A stretch of 64,000 nt of DNA, from the NCBI GenBank assembly GCA_013399305.1, contig VXAI01000019.1:6116517-6180516 (forward strand), read 5' to 3'. This document shows positions 11,584 to 24,713 of this stretch, one piece after another. Position 1 is the stretch's first letter, and every line of letters begins with the position of its first letter. The notes beneath the pieces were generated by a model. That model did no database searches. It worked only from the letters and a program-made list of their open reading frames with translations, and was not told where the DNA came from. Made by a program: the position numbers and the translations under genes. The DNA comes from Rostratula benghalensis (taxonomy: Eukaryota; Chordata; Aves; Charadriiformes; Rostratulidae).

Positions 11584-14500
11584 CAAAATGACCAGATTAT
11601 TGTAAAAACAACAGAAGAAAATTAAGATGAAAGATTTCTCAACATAAATTGTCCTGACCAGGGCCTGAAGTCACAGCTTTTGGATTTGGGCATGGAACAG
11701 ATGATCTCTGTCGTGTTTTCTTTGTTCCCCCAAACAAGACTGAGTGCAACAGATGAGGAGACTGTGAAACAGTATCTGATGCAGACAAGACTGCAAACTC
11801 TAAAAGGCCACTTCAAACTGACAATACATTTAAATTCTATTAAAACTTTTTTGCTGTGGTTTAACATAGATATGCATTTTTGGAGACAGTTCAGAAAAAT
11901 ATTATTCTTCTAGATTGTCCGAGATGAGGGCTTTATACTGCTGGAATATAGATTTCTGAAGCTAGGTACAATTTTGCATCAGTAAGTCGTCACGTAGTAC
12001 AGGCTTATGCTTTTTAATATTGCATTTTTGAATGAGTGTCATAAAGGTATTGTATTTTCAAATACATGAATCTATAGAAAATTTAAAACGCTTATACAGA
12101 AATATTTTAAAACGTTAGTCTGTTTGTACAGCTGTTGTATTTTACCTGATCTAAAAATAAATTTAGACTTAGCCTAATACTTTTTTGATTATCTGGGGAG
12201 AAATAGGCTTTTGTTAACAGAGGAATAATTTCTGAAGAGGAACTACTGTGCTGTTAGAACTTTTCTAGGCTTGGCAGTGTAGGCATCTGACAGACGAGTT
12301 TCCCCTTGCTGCCCAACAAATGGCCTGAACTTAATTCAGGAGGGAACATCCAAGCTGTCAAGTCATACAGGAGCTATTTATGATCACCAAGAACATGAAC
12401 AGATATATGCAGAAGGCTTTACATATTTTCCCAGTGAAAGCACAGTAATATCAAAAGTTTAAATATTAAAAGAACTTTTGCTCTTTGCATGTAAACCACG
12501 AGAAAGAATGTTTCACCATCTTTGAATAAAGAGTAACATGGTGAGGAAAACAATTTTTTAGCACTTCTTCATATTTCTAATAATCCATGGCTGACTTCTG
12601 ACACTAGCAGAGCTGTTATTCTTGATAAATTAGAAGAAAACAAGAATTTGTAGGGATATTTAGCAATGAACATGTTAAAGCAAGGTCATCATTTCTGGCA
12701 ATTCAGAAGGAAGCCTCTAATTCAGATTTTGTATTTCTCAGGACAGAATAGTAAAAAGAATATAATACTACTTTTCCACATTTATCACATAGTAAATACA
12801 AGATTCAAGACTTCCACTTAGTAAGGGAGAATCCAGACCTATGAAGCCTACGTGAATAAGCATATAGACTGGTTTAAAGCTTTAACTTATGAACTATAAT
12901 TTCATCCCATACTAATGAGCACCCCTAAAATCAAACTGTTCTGTGTCTATAATGTGCTAACACGGGTAATTTTAGCTTTGGAAAAACTCAGTGAAAAAAG
13001 GAATTAAGGCATTAGGAGTTGCCCTTTAAGATGCTTGCCAGGCCATGTTCTGTACTCTGTCAACAAAGTCATAAGCCAGAGGACATATTCCTAATCCTCG
13101 GTTTCTCTAAGATAATGTAGTCAAGAAGTCACATAAGGATTTGAGATGGACAGTCCTGTGAGAGAACTCTAGATATGCATACAAACATCTTGAAGAGTAA
13201 CACTTCCAGGTGAGTGATTTGTGTTTTTCTGTGGCTTGACTGTCCCGTTGTAAACTTACATGGTAAGGATTCCAAATGCAATGGAATGAACCAGAGGAGT
13301 TCTTCACACCTACTGGTGAAGTGAAGACTCAGAACTGGACTTCTCAAAGGCTGTAATTTTTCTAGACGCTTCAGGAAGCGCATAATATTTTGCCAAAGTG
13401 GGAAAGGAGCTCCGGGTGGCTGTAGGGCAAATGTCAAATACGAGAAAGTTAATGGGAAAGTTCCTGCTTCTCCTTGAATTGCAGCCAAGTGGACCTTTCA
13501 GAAGCAAAAGAGAGTGAGTGATTTTGATGGTGTTCTTTTACACACCAGATGTCTTTGAGAGGGGACTGGCAGTTCCTTGGGTCTTTCAGCTTCTGATGAA
13601 AGATGACTGTTCTTGTAAGGTCACGTCCTCATTATACCATCTAATTTTTGGAGATTTGTTTCCAGAGAAGTGTGAAGTTTAAGCAAGAATACAGGCAAGT
13701 TAACTTCCTTCAGTACATGAAAGTCACAATTCTCTTTGGGTAAAAGCTTCAGATGGATCCTACCACTTGTCCTTATGGAAAACAGTGCAAAGGAAATAAC
13801 TGTAAGAGCTTGAATCTCAGCTACCCTTGTTGCAGAGGAGAGATCATAAAGACTGTTTTCACAGATAAATGCAGAAGACAGCATTCAAAAGATTCAAAAG
13901 GCTGTCACATAAGAAGATAAAGGACATGAATTGTTCGTTTCTGACAATAGGGCAACTATTAGTAGCCTAGCGTGGTTTGCAGGAGTTTCTGATGTGAAAA
14001 CTGAGCGATGGAAGATCCTGCGGAGTTAGAGTTGCAAAACAACCTCCCTTGTGGAATGAAGGCGGTTACTGAACTTCACTTTTAAGCGTTTAGATTCTTC
14101 TATTTTAAATAAGCATAGACCATGAAACACTTTTTGTAAATATACATAGGGTCATTGTCATAAAACTCTTATCTCTTAAGGGACTCGGTTCCACAGACTC
14201 TAAATACAGCTGAGACTGCATCTGTGAATTGTATATTGTGAAAAGAGTCTGTGAGAGAGGAAGAGAGAGGTAGAAGATGAGATCTCCAGAAATTGGACAG
14301 TACAGCTGTGGGGTACAGTATACAAAACCTGTTTGTCAGATCTATTAGGCATGTAATTCTGACTGGCAAACTGGAACCTGAAGAACACTTGAAAAAGACA
14401 ATGTAAAGGTAGCTGCTATAAGATGGGAGAAGGTAGAGTCCTCCAGTGTACTTTTATATATGTATTTTTTTTTTCATTGAAGCCAGATTTTGCAGTGCTG

Positions 14501-17500
14501 ATGGTGTAGGTGCCAGGGGACACTTGACTAACCCTTAGATATTAAATAGAGGGACTCTGATTGCTTTGTCTGGGCAGAATTTATACCAGAAGAGGTACAG
14601 CCCATATAGATACCATCCAAGGGGAGATAATTCTACTTGGTGGGAACATAACAGAAGACCTTCAGGTAGAGACTTGCCAAACACAGGCCTGTTCGGTGTT
14701 AAATGGGTGTTTACCAAGAAAGAGAAGATTTTTTACATAGAATAGCATGCTCTGAGGAAATGTCAGGGCAACTGCTGCCACTACTGACCACACTGAGGTG
14801 TCATAGGCATCACCTATACCCCGAAGCAGTGTTGTAGAGCCAATTTTACTTTACAGTAGGACAAAATCAAGATGTCTTCTAAAAACTGGTAGGATGAGAT
14901 CTGAAAGGAACTTGCTTGGAATAGCAACTTTTATTTCTGGAATTAGCAAAGCCATTTCCAATGTGCAATTGAAATGAATCAAATTAAATTGAAATGGAAA
15001 ATGACATTGGAAATTCATCAGTTTGGTTATATCCCCTGAAAGAAATAGGTCAACTTCTTCCTGTAACAGGAGCCTACGCTACACAATGAAGATAGAAAAT
15101 GTATGTATTTTCTGCTGCTTTAGTCTATCTATTCTTTCAGATACAGCCCCACAAGAAGCCAGGCTTTACAAAATGACTCCTGCAAGGTCCAGGAGAGTAT
15201 TGATGTTTCTGTCTTCAGAGCAATTGTCTTATCTATAAAGGAAAAAAATATGCATTAACAAGTGAGATGATTCCCAGCAAAGCTTAAGGAAGGATCAACT
15301 CTGCTGCTGTAGTTCTCCTTTATTTGGGACCCGAGTTTCATGGGGTTCTTGGTTCTTCACCAAGATGTACAGTTTGAGAAGGGAAAAAGCAGAGGGAATA
15401 AGTCCCTTAACTCCATTTCTATACCAGATGCAGTCAAGTGATTTAGGGGCTGATGAACTGCTGTCTGAGAGAGGATGCCAGGGCACTCCGTGCCTCAGTA
15501 CTGCTGAATTTTTAGACTGTGCATACAGATATAAAAATGATAAATACATGTGCATGCATGCAGGGGGAATATAACTTGTACCCAGTGGGGTTTTCTTATG
15601 AATTTTCCTTTGGAGGAATTTTGTGGTCTCAGGAGAATACAAGGGTGTACCACTACTAAAGCAAGCTGACTTTAATACCTGATGCTATGTTTCTTCTTTC
15701 CACGTGCCAGTAACTTAACTGAGGAAGTTTTTGTGGCTTTTGAAGTGGCTCAGATGCCAACATCTCTTCATGTCCTGTTCTAAAGATGGCATGACAGAGT
15801 TAAGAGAATGGGTCAAGAGACACCATTAGTTTTCCTGATTCCTTCAAAGGAACTGGAGCAGGTTTGGGGAGGGAGGTGAGAGGGGGGGACTTCAAAGAGT
15901 CAAACAGCATCAAAGGCATGTGTATGAATTCAGTTTGGTTTAAAAGCAAAGATAGGAAAAGAAATGTGCAAGACTCAGAAGGAAAAGCAGGTGGCTAAAG
16001 CGGAATCATGAATGTGCTACAAAGAAACTGTGGACTACAGCAGACCTGAAGAACATCAAGAAGGCATGTTGGCTCTGATCTGGCCAAGCAATGAGAGGAA
16101 TGAAGATGAAACTGGAGTTCTGTTCGCTATGTGGACTGTATGTGAAGGGACATGGCTTTGAAGTCTTCCTTTGTGGACACACCTTACCTAAAAACTCGTT
16201 AACACAATTAATATACTGCTACTCAGACTCCAGCATAAGCAAACAAAAGGACTGGGAAATTCGAGGTAATTCCTGCAAGAGAACTATTCATCATAATAAG
16301 GGATTAAAAGAGGTAGCTTACTTTTATTTGAATTTGTATGACAGTCACACGTTGAAAGAGATTTAAGTAATTTAAATGGTATAAATTCAGAGTTGTTCTT
16401 TGATTAGAGAAGAGTTGCGTAGAAGGTATTGGGGAAAGTCTGAAAATAAATGCAGAAATGTTACAAGTGGAACTACAAGATATGTAGTAACTGTAACTGT
16501 AGAAATGACATCATAAACTTTATCTCTTTAATGGTCTCATCTTGAAAGAACCAGAGTGCCCTGAAGTCAGGTGACAAAGGAACCACTTCGTGTTCAGCCC
16601 TTTTCTATCTCACGTAATTAACTACAAGCTGTTGGGCACAAGGCACTTTTCAGTCCTGAGACAGAAAAGAAAACTTAAAGGAGGTATGGATCTAAATGGC
16701 TGAGCTTAACTGGATTATCATACTTAATTAGAAGACCTGAGAGAAATTGGTACTGGTCCTACAGAGAGAAACACTAGCAAGGGATAGATGTGGTTCCTCT
16801 AGGACAGCAACAAACAGCTTGGCAGCTTTGCTCCTGGGAGTCTGTAAGGAAGGGGAAATATATATTGTGTCTTAGCATCAACCAAATATCCACATCTATG
16901 ATTTTTAGTGCATGGTGAAGTGTTGAAATACAGTTCCCGTTGCTGTGCTATGAAAATTCTGTGTGGGTCCATCAAGATGATGACATTGGAAAGTCAGAGT
17001 TGCGCTCGTTTTGTGAAAGAATGTTTTTGTCATGGGTAATGGCTAAGGAATTCACACCTCTCTATGCAAGTTTAATATAGTTAATATTTGTTGTTTTCAC
17101 TTATACAGTTTCCAAGGAAAGCCAGACTGATCTTTGATGTATAGTCTACTAGTAAAAGACAATGTATAAACTCCAAAAAGAGTTGTAAATGAGCCTCACA
17201 AATGTCTTTTTTCTTACAACAAAGACTCACATCAAAAGGATTATTTCGTTTCCATAACATTACAGAAACATTTAGCTGAAAAATTAATTTCTTTTCCTTC
17301 TCTTCAATCACTGAAGCTATACGAAGCTTGGTCCTTCTGTGCAAAGATCAGGGATCAGGAGAAACATTTTCCTTTTCTCTTCACTTTTGCAGGTGGATTG
17401 GGTAAATTAAAGAAATTATTCAAAAACATGCAACTGTGGACGATAACTGAAATAGCCAATTTCTCCTCTGGCAGATTTTTGTTTGCTGTTTCCTTTAAAA

Positions 17501-17717
17501 CACAGATATTCATCATAATGGCAAGAATAAAACATCAAACCTTTCTAATTAGGTGGTTGTGTTTCTCAATTGTCTTTAGCACAAGGCAGAATGGGTGAAA
17601 TTCATTTTCAGCAAAAAAAGAGAGTTGCATAAGGAACAGCTCTCCTAACGGCTAAAAGAACTCCTAACACGTGCATTGTTAGTACTTCTGGTGGGATTTG
17701 AAGGTGTTACATGCCCA

Positions 17718-17772
17718 TCACAAAAAAAAAAACAACAAAAAAAAACCACCCAAAAAAACCCCACCAAAAACC
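17718..17772. repeat. A/C-rich low-complexity tract
   Basis: The tract is long A runs broken by single or grouped C bases (for example aaaaaaaccccaccaaaaac), nearly free of G and T for about 55 bases. The same type of strand-asymmetric tract recurs at 19448, 29358, 60948 and 62661, and in reverse-complement form (G/T-rich) near 31997 and 34388. Confidence 0.75.
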
Positions 17773-18087
17773 TCTGCCCAAAAGGCTCATAAGTTATAGA
17801 CATTGTAGTGACATGTGAGAACAGCCTCACTTGAGAGAGTTTCACTTTGATGCCCCTGGTAAATCAAGAAGGGTCCACTGCTACCTCAAGAAATCGATGG
17901 TACCTTCATCTTGTAATATTTCAGGGACCTCTTTTTGGGAAGGTAGGGCTATAAAGAGTCAATAATCCAGGTGACCCATTATATTCATTTCACTACACAA
18001 ATGAAAACTGTGTTTCTCCATGATGCCTAAACATTGGAGAGTCCTCATGCAGCCTTTCCTTCTTTGCATTTTTTCTGTCCAGGTAAC

Positions 18088-18122
18088 AAGAAGAATATAA
18101 AGAATATAAGAATATAAGAAAA
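18088..18122. repeat. Short imperfect tandem repeat (AGAATATA)
   Basis: The units aagaatata, aagaatata and agaatata follow one another in 'agaatataaagaatataaga' and the bases after it. This gives about four imperfect copies of an 8-9 base unit and is a minor simple repeat. Confidence 0.7.
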
Positions 18123-20360
18123 CAAATACAAAATGAAATTGTATTCTTATGGAAACTGAGTGATTCAGGTACTTGTATTTAGGTACGACAGCTCATAGCA
18201 CAGGATTTCTAAAAGCACTCAAGGAACAAATATCACAAATAGCATAAAGGATACAGAGGCTGCCAAAGATTATTTAATTTACAAAGGAAAACAGCAGCGG
18301 AGAAAGCCTGAACTACCTCTCTTCATTTGTAAGGACAGAGTCCAACCTCTTCTTTCTTTTCTGAACTGAAGGTCAACTGAGATTCTGATCAGTTTGAAAT
18401 CACACTTTAAAAATACATTAGATACAAATTCTTTAGATTTCATACCCTAGAACCTTTCGTATCGTTCAGTGTGATTTAGACGTTCTTAAAGTGGTTTTTA
18501 TTTTCCCCTTAATAATAAACAAAAACGGTGACTGAACCCACAAGATTATGGTCAAAGTGTAAAGGCGAGAACAATCTAGTTGCTGCTTTCCTCACCTCTC
18601 CCTCCCTGCTCTTTATCCAGTGATACAGTAGAAAATCAAAGCGGATCATTCTGTATCTGAAAGCGGCAGCAACATCCAGCTGAGTCAAAAGAAAGCTCCA
18701 TTGGGCTGGTTGGCGGGTGGAGAAAGGCTGCGTGGAGGTTGTCTCCACACTAAGTCAAATTTTATTCTGACAGAAAAAGAGCTGAAAAATCCAAAGACAT
18801 TTTATCTTTCTTTTGTACACCCTGAGAGCCTACAGTGCTCTGCTAAATACATTACAGTCTGTTCCTTGCTATAAATAATATAAATGCTTTTTTTTTTCAC
18901 CAAAAAAAAAAAAAGTAAATTGGGCTAGTAGACCACAAGAGGCTAGAGTAAAAAGAATAAATTGTAGTATTTAGAAAAGTTTGAAAGTAACACACAAAGT
19001 TAAATGCATCTCTGCTTATGCTCCTATTGCCAAAGAAATCATTTATAGATGCAAAGATGGAAAGGTGTTTTAGTGGAACTTAGTTTTCAGTCATGAAGTA
19101 ACGCTGTCCCAATGGCAAGTAGAGGACTTCACCTGGTAACTAGGATAAACAGGACAAATGATAACACATGTATAGAGAAATATTGTTATAAAGCTGCCTT
19201 AATACAGACCTCAAATTACTCCTGCTGAAAGGAAATTAATGCACCTTGTCACATGAAATGCACTGATTGACTTCACTGTTACTTTCAAAGAGCACACGTC
19301 ATTTCCTAAATGTGCATTATGTACCAGGATAGATCACTGCTTCAGAAAAATCTGGTCCACCAGAAGCACAGAACTGCCTTCTTCCTACTTCTGTAGGGGT
19401 CTGAAACTGCCAGTGCTTTTAAAGCAGAGTAACTAAAGCCAAAATGAGAAAATAAACAAAAAACCAACCAAACAAACACACAAACAAGAAGCAATGAAAG
19501 AAGAATAAGGTGCAGGGAAGGCAGAGACAACAAAAAAGTATTTCTCTTAACTTCATGGCAATTCTGAGTTATCAAATACAATACATTCAATTTGCCCAAT
19601 GGAAATGTCTGTGCACTCACAAAGTCTAAATTTTCATCCTTTTTCTCTCCTCTCCACCTGAGCTGTACAAGTATCAGATCTAAGTTGTACAGCAGAGCTG
19701 CTGCAGTTGATTCATTTGCTGAACACAGTCACAACACACGCAGATCTAAATACCAGGGATAAACATTACTGCTTTTCACAGTATGGCCTACATTTAACCC
19801 GTTTTGAACTCTATCAGACGCTTCAATATCTGCAGTAAGTTCTGAAAATTTTTAAAAGATCATTAATTGATGAAACGGAGCAAGCACACTTTCAAATTAC
19901 AGTGCTATAGAAATAACATGGGAGATTTTCCCAGCTCGGCTTTAGGTAATATTATCTGCCCACTCCCAGCCTTGTTGAGAATACTGAGGAACTGTAATTT
20001 TGTCATCAAGGGAAGTTCACACATTTTCCAAGGTGATCGCTCTCTAAATTATGCGTCACAAGCCTGGGAAAGTGACTGCTGTGAATTTCAGTGGTAATTG
20101 AACATGGCTTCACTGTCCCAAAGGGGACGGCTCCAACGTGTAAGCCCCGGCAGACACTGAATACCATTAGCACGTGAGGGCTGTTTGCCAGGTGGGAGTG
20201 ATGTCCCAGAGCATTCCTCAGAGGAAACTGGAGGATCTGTCATCCCAACTAAGAGCAGCTGAAGCTTCTTTCTGGCCTCCGACTCCTAAGGAGACATTAA
20301 GCCCCACTATCCTTGGGTGGCATTTTCTGAGGGGCTGCAGCTGCCTGGGACAAAGCTCAG

Positions 20361-20900
20361 GAGAACCCTACCTGGTGAACTGCATCCAGCTCTGAAGTCC
20401 TCAACTAAGGAAGAGCATGGACCTTTGGAGCAGGTCCAGAGGAGGCCACGAAGATGCTCAGAGGGCTGGAGCCCCTCTGCTGTGAGGACAGGCTGAGAGA
20501 GTTGGGGAGGTTCAGCCTGGAGAAGAGAAGGCTCCAGGGAGACCTTAGAGCCCCTTCCAGTCCCTAGACGGGCTACAGAAGAGATGGGGAGGGAATCCTG
20601 ATGAGAGAAAGGAGTGATAGCATGAGGGTTAATAGTTTTAACTGAAAGAAAGGAAATTGAAATTAGATTTCAGGACAAAATCCTTTGCTGTGAGGGTGGT
20701 GAGAGCCTGGCCCAGGTTGCCCAGAGAAGCTCTGGCTGCCCCATCCCTGGAGGGGTTCAAGGCCAGGCTGGATTGGGCTTGGAGCAACCTGGTCTGGTGG
20801 GAGGTGTCCCTGCCCATGGCAGGGGGGGTGGAAGTGGATAATCTTTAAGGTTCCTTCCAGGCCAAACCATTCTGTGTGATTCTGTAAGTGATTCTATGAA
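20361..20900 (+). mobile_element. CR1 LINE, 5'-truncated copy (group A)
   Basis: It begins near 'gagaaccctacctggtgaac' and continues with 'catggacctttggagcaggt', 'ccagaggaggccacgaagat', 'gctgtgaggacaggctgaga', 'gaagagaaggctccagggag', 'ccatccctggaggggttcaa', 'gagcaacctggtctggtggg' and an octamer-type tail at about 20868-20900. About 540 bp remain. Compared with 10064, it shares 'gatttcaggacaaaatc' and 'taatagttttaactgaaa'-type changes. The frame is broken and no protein is possible. Confidence 0.96.
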
Positions 20901-22249
20901 TCCTTACAAATCACTCTAGTCTACTGTAGATGACCAGCTGAGGTCTGGAGAAGATGTTGAAGAAGCATTTACCCAATGTATACCCTACCACCTTGAAAAT
21001 TGCTTCTATAAAAGCAAGCCATGACCTACTAAGCCCACTGTAAGACTGAGGACCACATTTGAAGTAGAATTGGTTTCAAGTATCATCTCTAACATTTAAA
21101 TGTTAAAGGAAGATTTCTAAACATTATTTCTCTGGATAATTCAGAAACCTCACTTCCATAAGAAAGGAGAACTAAACAGACAAAAGCCTGCTGAGAAGAC
21201 ACTGGGAGATAAATCTGTCAGCAGATGGTAGTTCTGAAGTATGATAGTGCTGTTATTATTACTCTCCATAATTCTTCTTTAATATAATAGAATTTAGGAT
21301 GAACATTTTTCAATATCAAAGATCAATCAAGAAAAAACATTCCTGACCTTGTCAGTGAATTGAAATTGCTAAGGGTAAGTGTGAAGCAGTGAGGTTCCAC
21401 TGGAGATCTAAGCTCAATACATCCTGCACTGCTTGCAAAGCACTGGGTGGGTTCCCTTCCAGGGAAAAGAAAGTGGCTTAATTTCAGAGGCATTTTGACC
21501 AGTTTTATAACTACATAATTATTATTAAATACTTCTAGACAGCAAACAAGGGAATCCAACCTTAGGGCTTTCACAAGGTTGAAGCAGCAAAATTACCTTA
21601 GATAGTTGAAAATAACCTTCTGTAACTTCTGAAATGTAAATTCCATAAAGTTTCTGAAAGAATACCTTAGTTTAAGATTCCACAGTTGAGGAGAAGAGCG
21701 TGGCAGGAATGTGAGTGGGTAATCGATGTTCCAACAGGAGTTGTTTTAATTTTCTCCTTTGTTTTGTTTAAAACGATATGTTCACAATCATAAAACGGTC
21801 TTCTCTAAATTAGATAACTGAAAATCTAAATTGAACAGATAATGAAAAATTGTTCAAAATCAAATAAAGCAGACTTGATGTTATTTAATTACACAAAATG
21901 GTTGGGGTTTTACAACACTAATTACGTCAGTTACGGTAACAGCTGAAAATGCTCCTAATCTATCTCCCCAATATATTTGTATATGCATGCTTATTCTTTG
22001 AGCTGAGGTTAATTTATATTAGTAGAGTTTAATTCATAACAGTACGCAAGAATCCATATCAGTAGATTGCCTGCCTCTACACGTTCCCAAAGATGGCATT
22101 AAAACGGTAAGCAAGCACTGTAAAATATTGAAGAAGGCTTCACAGCGCCTATCAGAACAGTCTGACACAGCTAAAATGTGAAAACATCTAGTTAGGTTAC
22201 CCCAAAGTGACAGGAAAACTCCTTCAAGACCAGTCAGCCACATGAGAAT

Positions 22250-22670
22250 AAGGCATTTTTAAGAGCCAACACGTGAGAGAATCCACTTTTAGCAGAGACC
22301 TCGGACTACCCCGCGTTGGTGTTGAAACCAAGCTGCAAAAAACTCTGCTTTTAAGGGTTGCCTTTCACCTCTTCCCTTTTGCAGCCACAAATTAGTAAGC
22401 AGAAGTAAATGACGGGCCCAATATGAATTGAAAATAAGGGATGCATTTGCCCCCAAATAAAATGCAATAGATAAGCAAGCGAAGAGCGGCTGCCTTGCAG
22501 CGGTCCCGGATGCCAATGAGAGACTTCAGCACCTCGAGTTGCAGCTCGGAGAGACTTTCCACAAATGACACTGGCCCACCTGCTGTATGTCATTTTACAG
22601 CAATTCCACCAGCATTTGAATACAATGGGATGCTCATCATCCTCATGCAAAATGCATGACAAAAGCCCCT
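22250..22670. other. Candidate conserved non-coding element
   Basis: This segment is compositionally unlike its AT-rich, CpG-poor surroundings. It keeps about nine CpG sites between 22300 and 22570, including 'ccccgcgttgg', 'gcgaagagcggc' and 'gcggtcccgg'. It lacks simple repeats and carries homeobox-type and octamer-like words such as 'atgcaaaatgcatgac' near its end. This pattern is common in developmental enhancers in bird gene deserts. Overlapping minus-strand frames (22289-22516 and 22351-22662) show no domain. The call is inference, because only cross-species alignment can show conservation. Confidence 0.35.
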
Positions 22671-24697
22671 CTGCTTAAATTGCATATTACCATGAGTAGG
22701 AATAAGGTAGGTGTCCTTCTTTTCCACAGCTTGCATAAAAAGAAAGCAGCTAGAAATACTACACTGAAGTTACTGAACGGTGTTTATTTTGTAAGATTTC
22801 TGAATATCGGAGCAGAAAATGGAAGTACAGGAAAATGGAACTGCCAAAGTCTGAGTAGTCTTTTTCAGCCCATGAAAACTTATTCAGGTTTGAGGTTACC
22901 AGGCAATTGTGTTCAATATAATGACAAAATAAAACAAAGTCTGAGGAACACCTTTTAAATGCTTAACAAAAAATAATCTTTGTTTTTCCCTGTGCATGTC
23001 AAGGGCAGATCCTATCAGGAGATCAGGGGCCTGTAGGACCAAAACATACTGAAGCTGGAAAAGCAGCATTTCTAGAAGAGGAAGCCCAAAATGAGTAATT
23101 GTCTTCCTCTGTTTATGGTCAGGTTTTACAATCTCTAATCTCCTAATAAATATTAAAACATTCTCGGAACTGAATAACGAAGAGTGGAAGCTGTGATACT
23201 GGTAAGAGCTTTAGAAATCACCAAAGATTGAATTTTAAGTCTGTGTGGCAATTTGTAGAAGGTATAATAAAGAAATATCTTTGAACCCCCCTCCCCCCCA
23301 AATATGCACATAGTAAACACAGAAGTTCATGATTTGTGAAAGAGGGGTCCATGAAGACACCCTCCCACTCTGGGGTCACAAAGGGAGGGAAAACCAACTT
23401 CCACTGCACAAACATCACTACCTTATGAAAAATTTTCCTTGAGAGGTATTCTTCCCATTTTTGAGGAAGGAGTATGTATCCCGTAAGAAGAATATTAAAA
23501 GGTCTCAATGTGGTATCTCTCAAAGCCAAGTTTAGGGATTTCTCTCATTTCTGATCACAAAGCAGAGGCAGGGTAAGAGAGGAGGGTGGACAGCCCTGTA
23601 CCACAAAGAGCTAATACCCCTGAAACCAGCTGAAATCAAAGCAGCTGCAATTATTCTCACAAAATTAAAATAAATAATTCTCCCTTAATACATTTAGACC
23701 GTACTATACCTATATATCACACAATGATCATTCCATGGGTGGAAATATTTTCATTAAGTCCCAGACACGGGGGAGGGAAACTCCTCTCCAATTGGGAAGT
23801 GTGGAGGTACCAATGCTCAGCTGGCTCTCTGGGAAGTACCAAAATTTTCAAGCAGTAATGCAAAAATCCACATCTTTGCTCTCATTGAGAAACCCACACT
23901 AATTTTTCTGGAGACAGTTTTTGACTTGTTCCTTCGATTCTGTGAAACATAAAATTTTTGCTTTCCTCATACAAGATTCTACTTTACAGTAAAGACCGAA
24001 CCATTTTGGTATTTAAAAACAACAGAACGTAATCGGATTACTAAGAGTTTGGAAGTGCTTCCACGTCCCATTCTTTACATGCATTTTTAATAACCATTTG
24101 TTATTACTGTTCTGTAATATGGAAATCCATATTATTGTTAATATTGCACAAATTCACAGCTAATCACATTATAGTACCAAAGGAACAATTATAGTATGTG
24201 GATATGTATAAAGATTAATATACATATCCTAATAAATCTCAGCTGACCCATTAATGTATAATGGGCCCAAAGGAGGCCTCATATCCTTAGTATATAAATG
24301 GCACATTTCTTTCCCCCTCCACTCCTTTCCTCATTTTGTTTTATATGTACAAACTGCCATAAAAAGGAAAATTAAGCCACACGAAAACAGTCTCAGGCAT
24401 CAAGAGGCTAATCAAAAGCACAAACCACTTTCTTTTCTTATTATACTACAAGAATTACGCTAATATTTGACATGCATGTACAATGAGCTTGGGTTTTTTT
24501 CCTCTCCCTTTCCAGAATAAGGCTTCTGAAGTGGTGGACAGACAGACATCCACACACACTCTGCAATGAGTAGCTATTACAGGTGGGTTAAGGGAGGAAC
24601 TTTCTGTTTTAATTGTAAATCTTAATGGCTTTTTCTTGGAGTAGGGCGCACCCTCAGCTGTTTCAATTAAATCTCTTGTAGTTTAAAATGAAAGACC

Positions 24698-24713
24698 AAA
24701 AAAAAAAAAAAAA
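24698..24713 (+). repeat. Poly-A run (16 A)
   Basis: This is an uninterrupted run of 16 A after 'gtttaaaatgaaagacc'. No polyadenylation signal or retrocopy body was recognised upstream, so it is annotated only as a homopolymer. Confidence 0.85.

Larger units (their letters stand above)
11584..20360. other. Long repeat-poor non-coding stretch
   Basis: This is about 8.8 kb with no recognisable interspersed repeat. The longest frame is 119 codons on the minus strand (13129-13488), overlapped by a second minus frame at 13310-13507. Neither shows a domain, a codon pattern or splice context that I can defend. Minor features are an ATATAAGA-type run at about 18088-18122, an A/C-rich tract at 17718-17772, an A/C-rich tract near 19448-19490 and a poly-T/poly-A pair near 18889-18915. 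An old, unrecognisable insertion cannot be excluded. Confidence 0.65.

Noticed and set aside
13129..13507. Minus-strand frames of 119 and 65 codons
   Set aside because: No domain, signal peptide or splice context was recognised. The length is within what chance gives in this much sequence.
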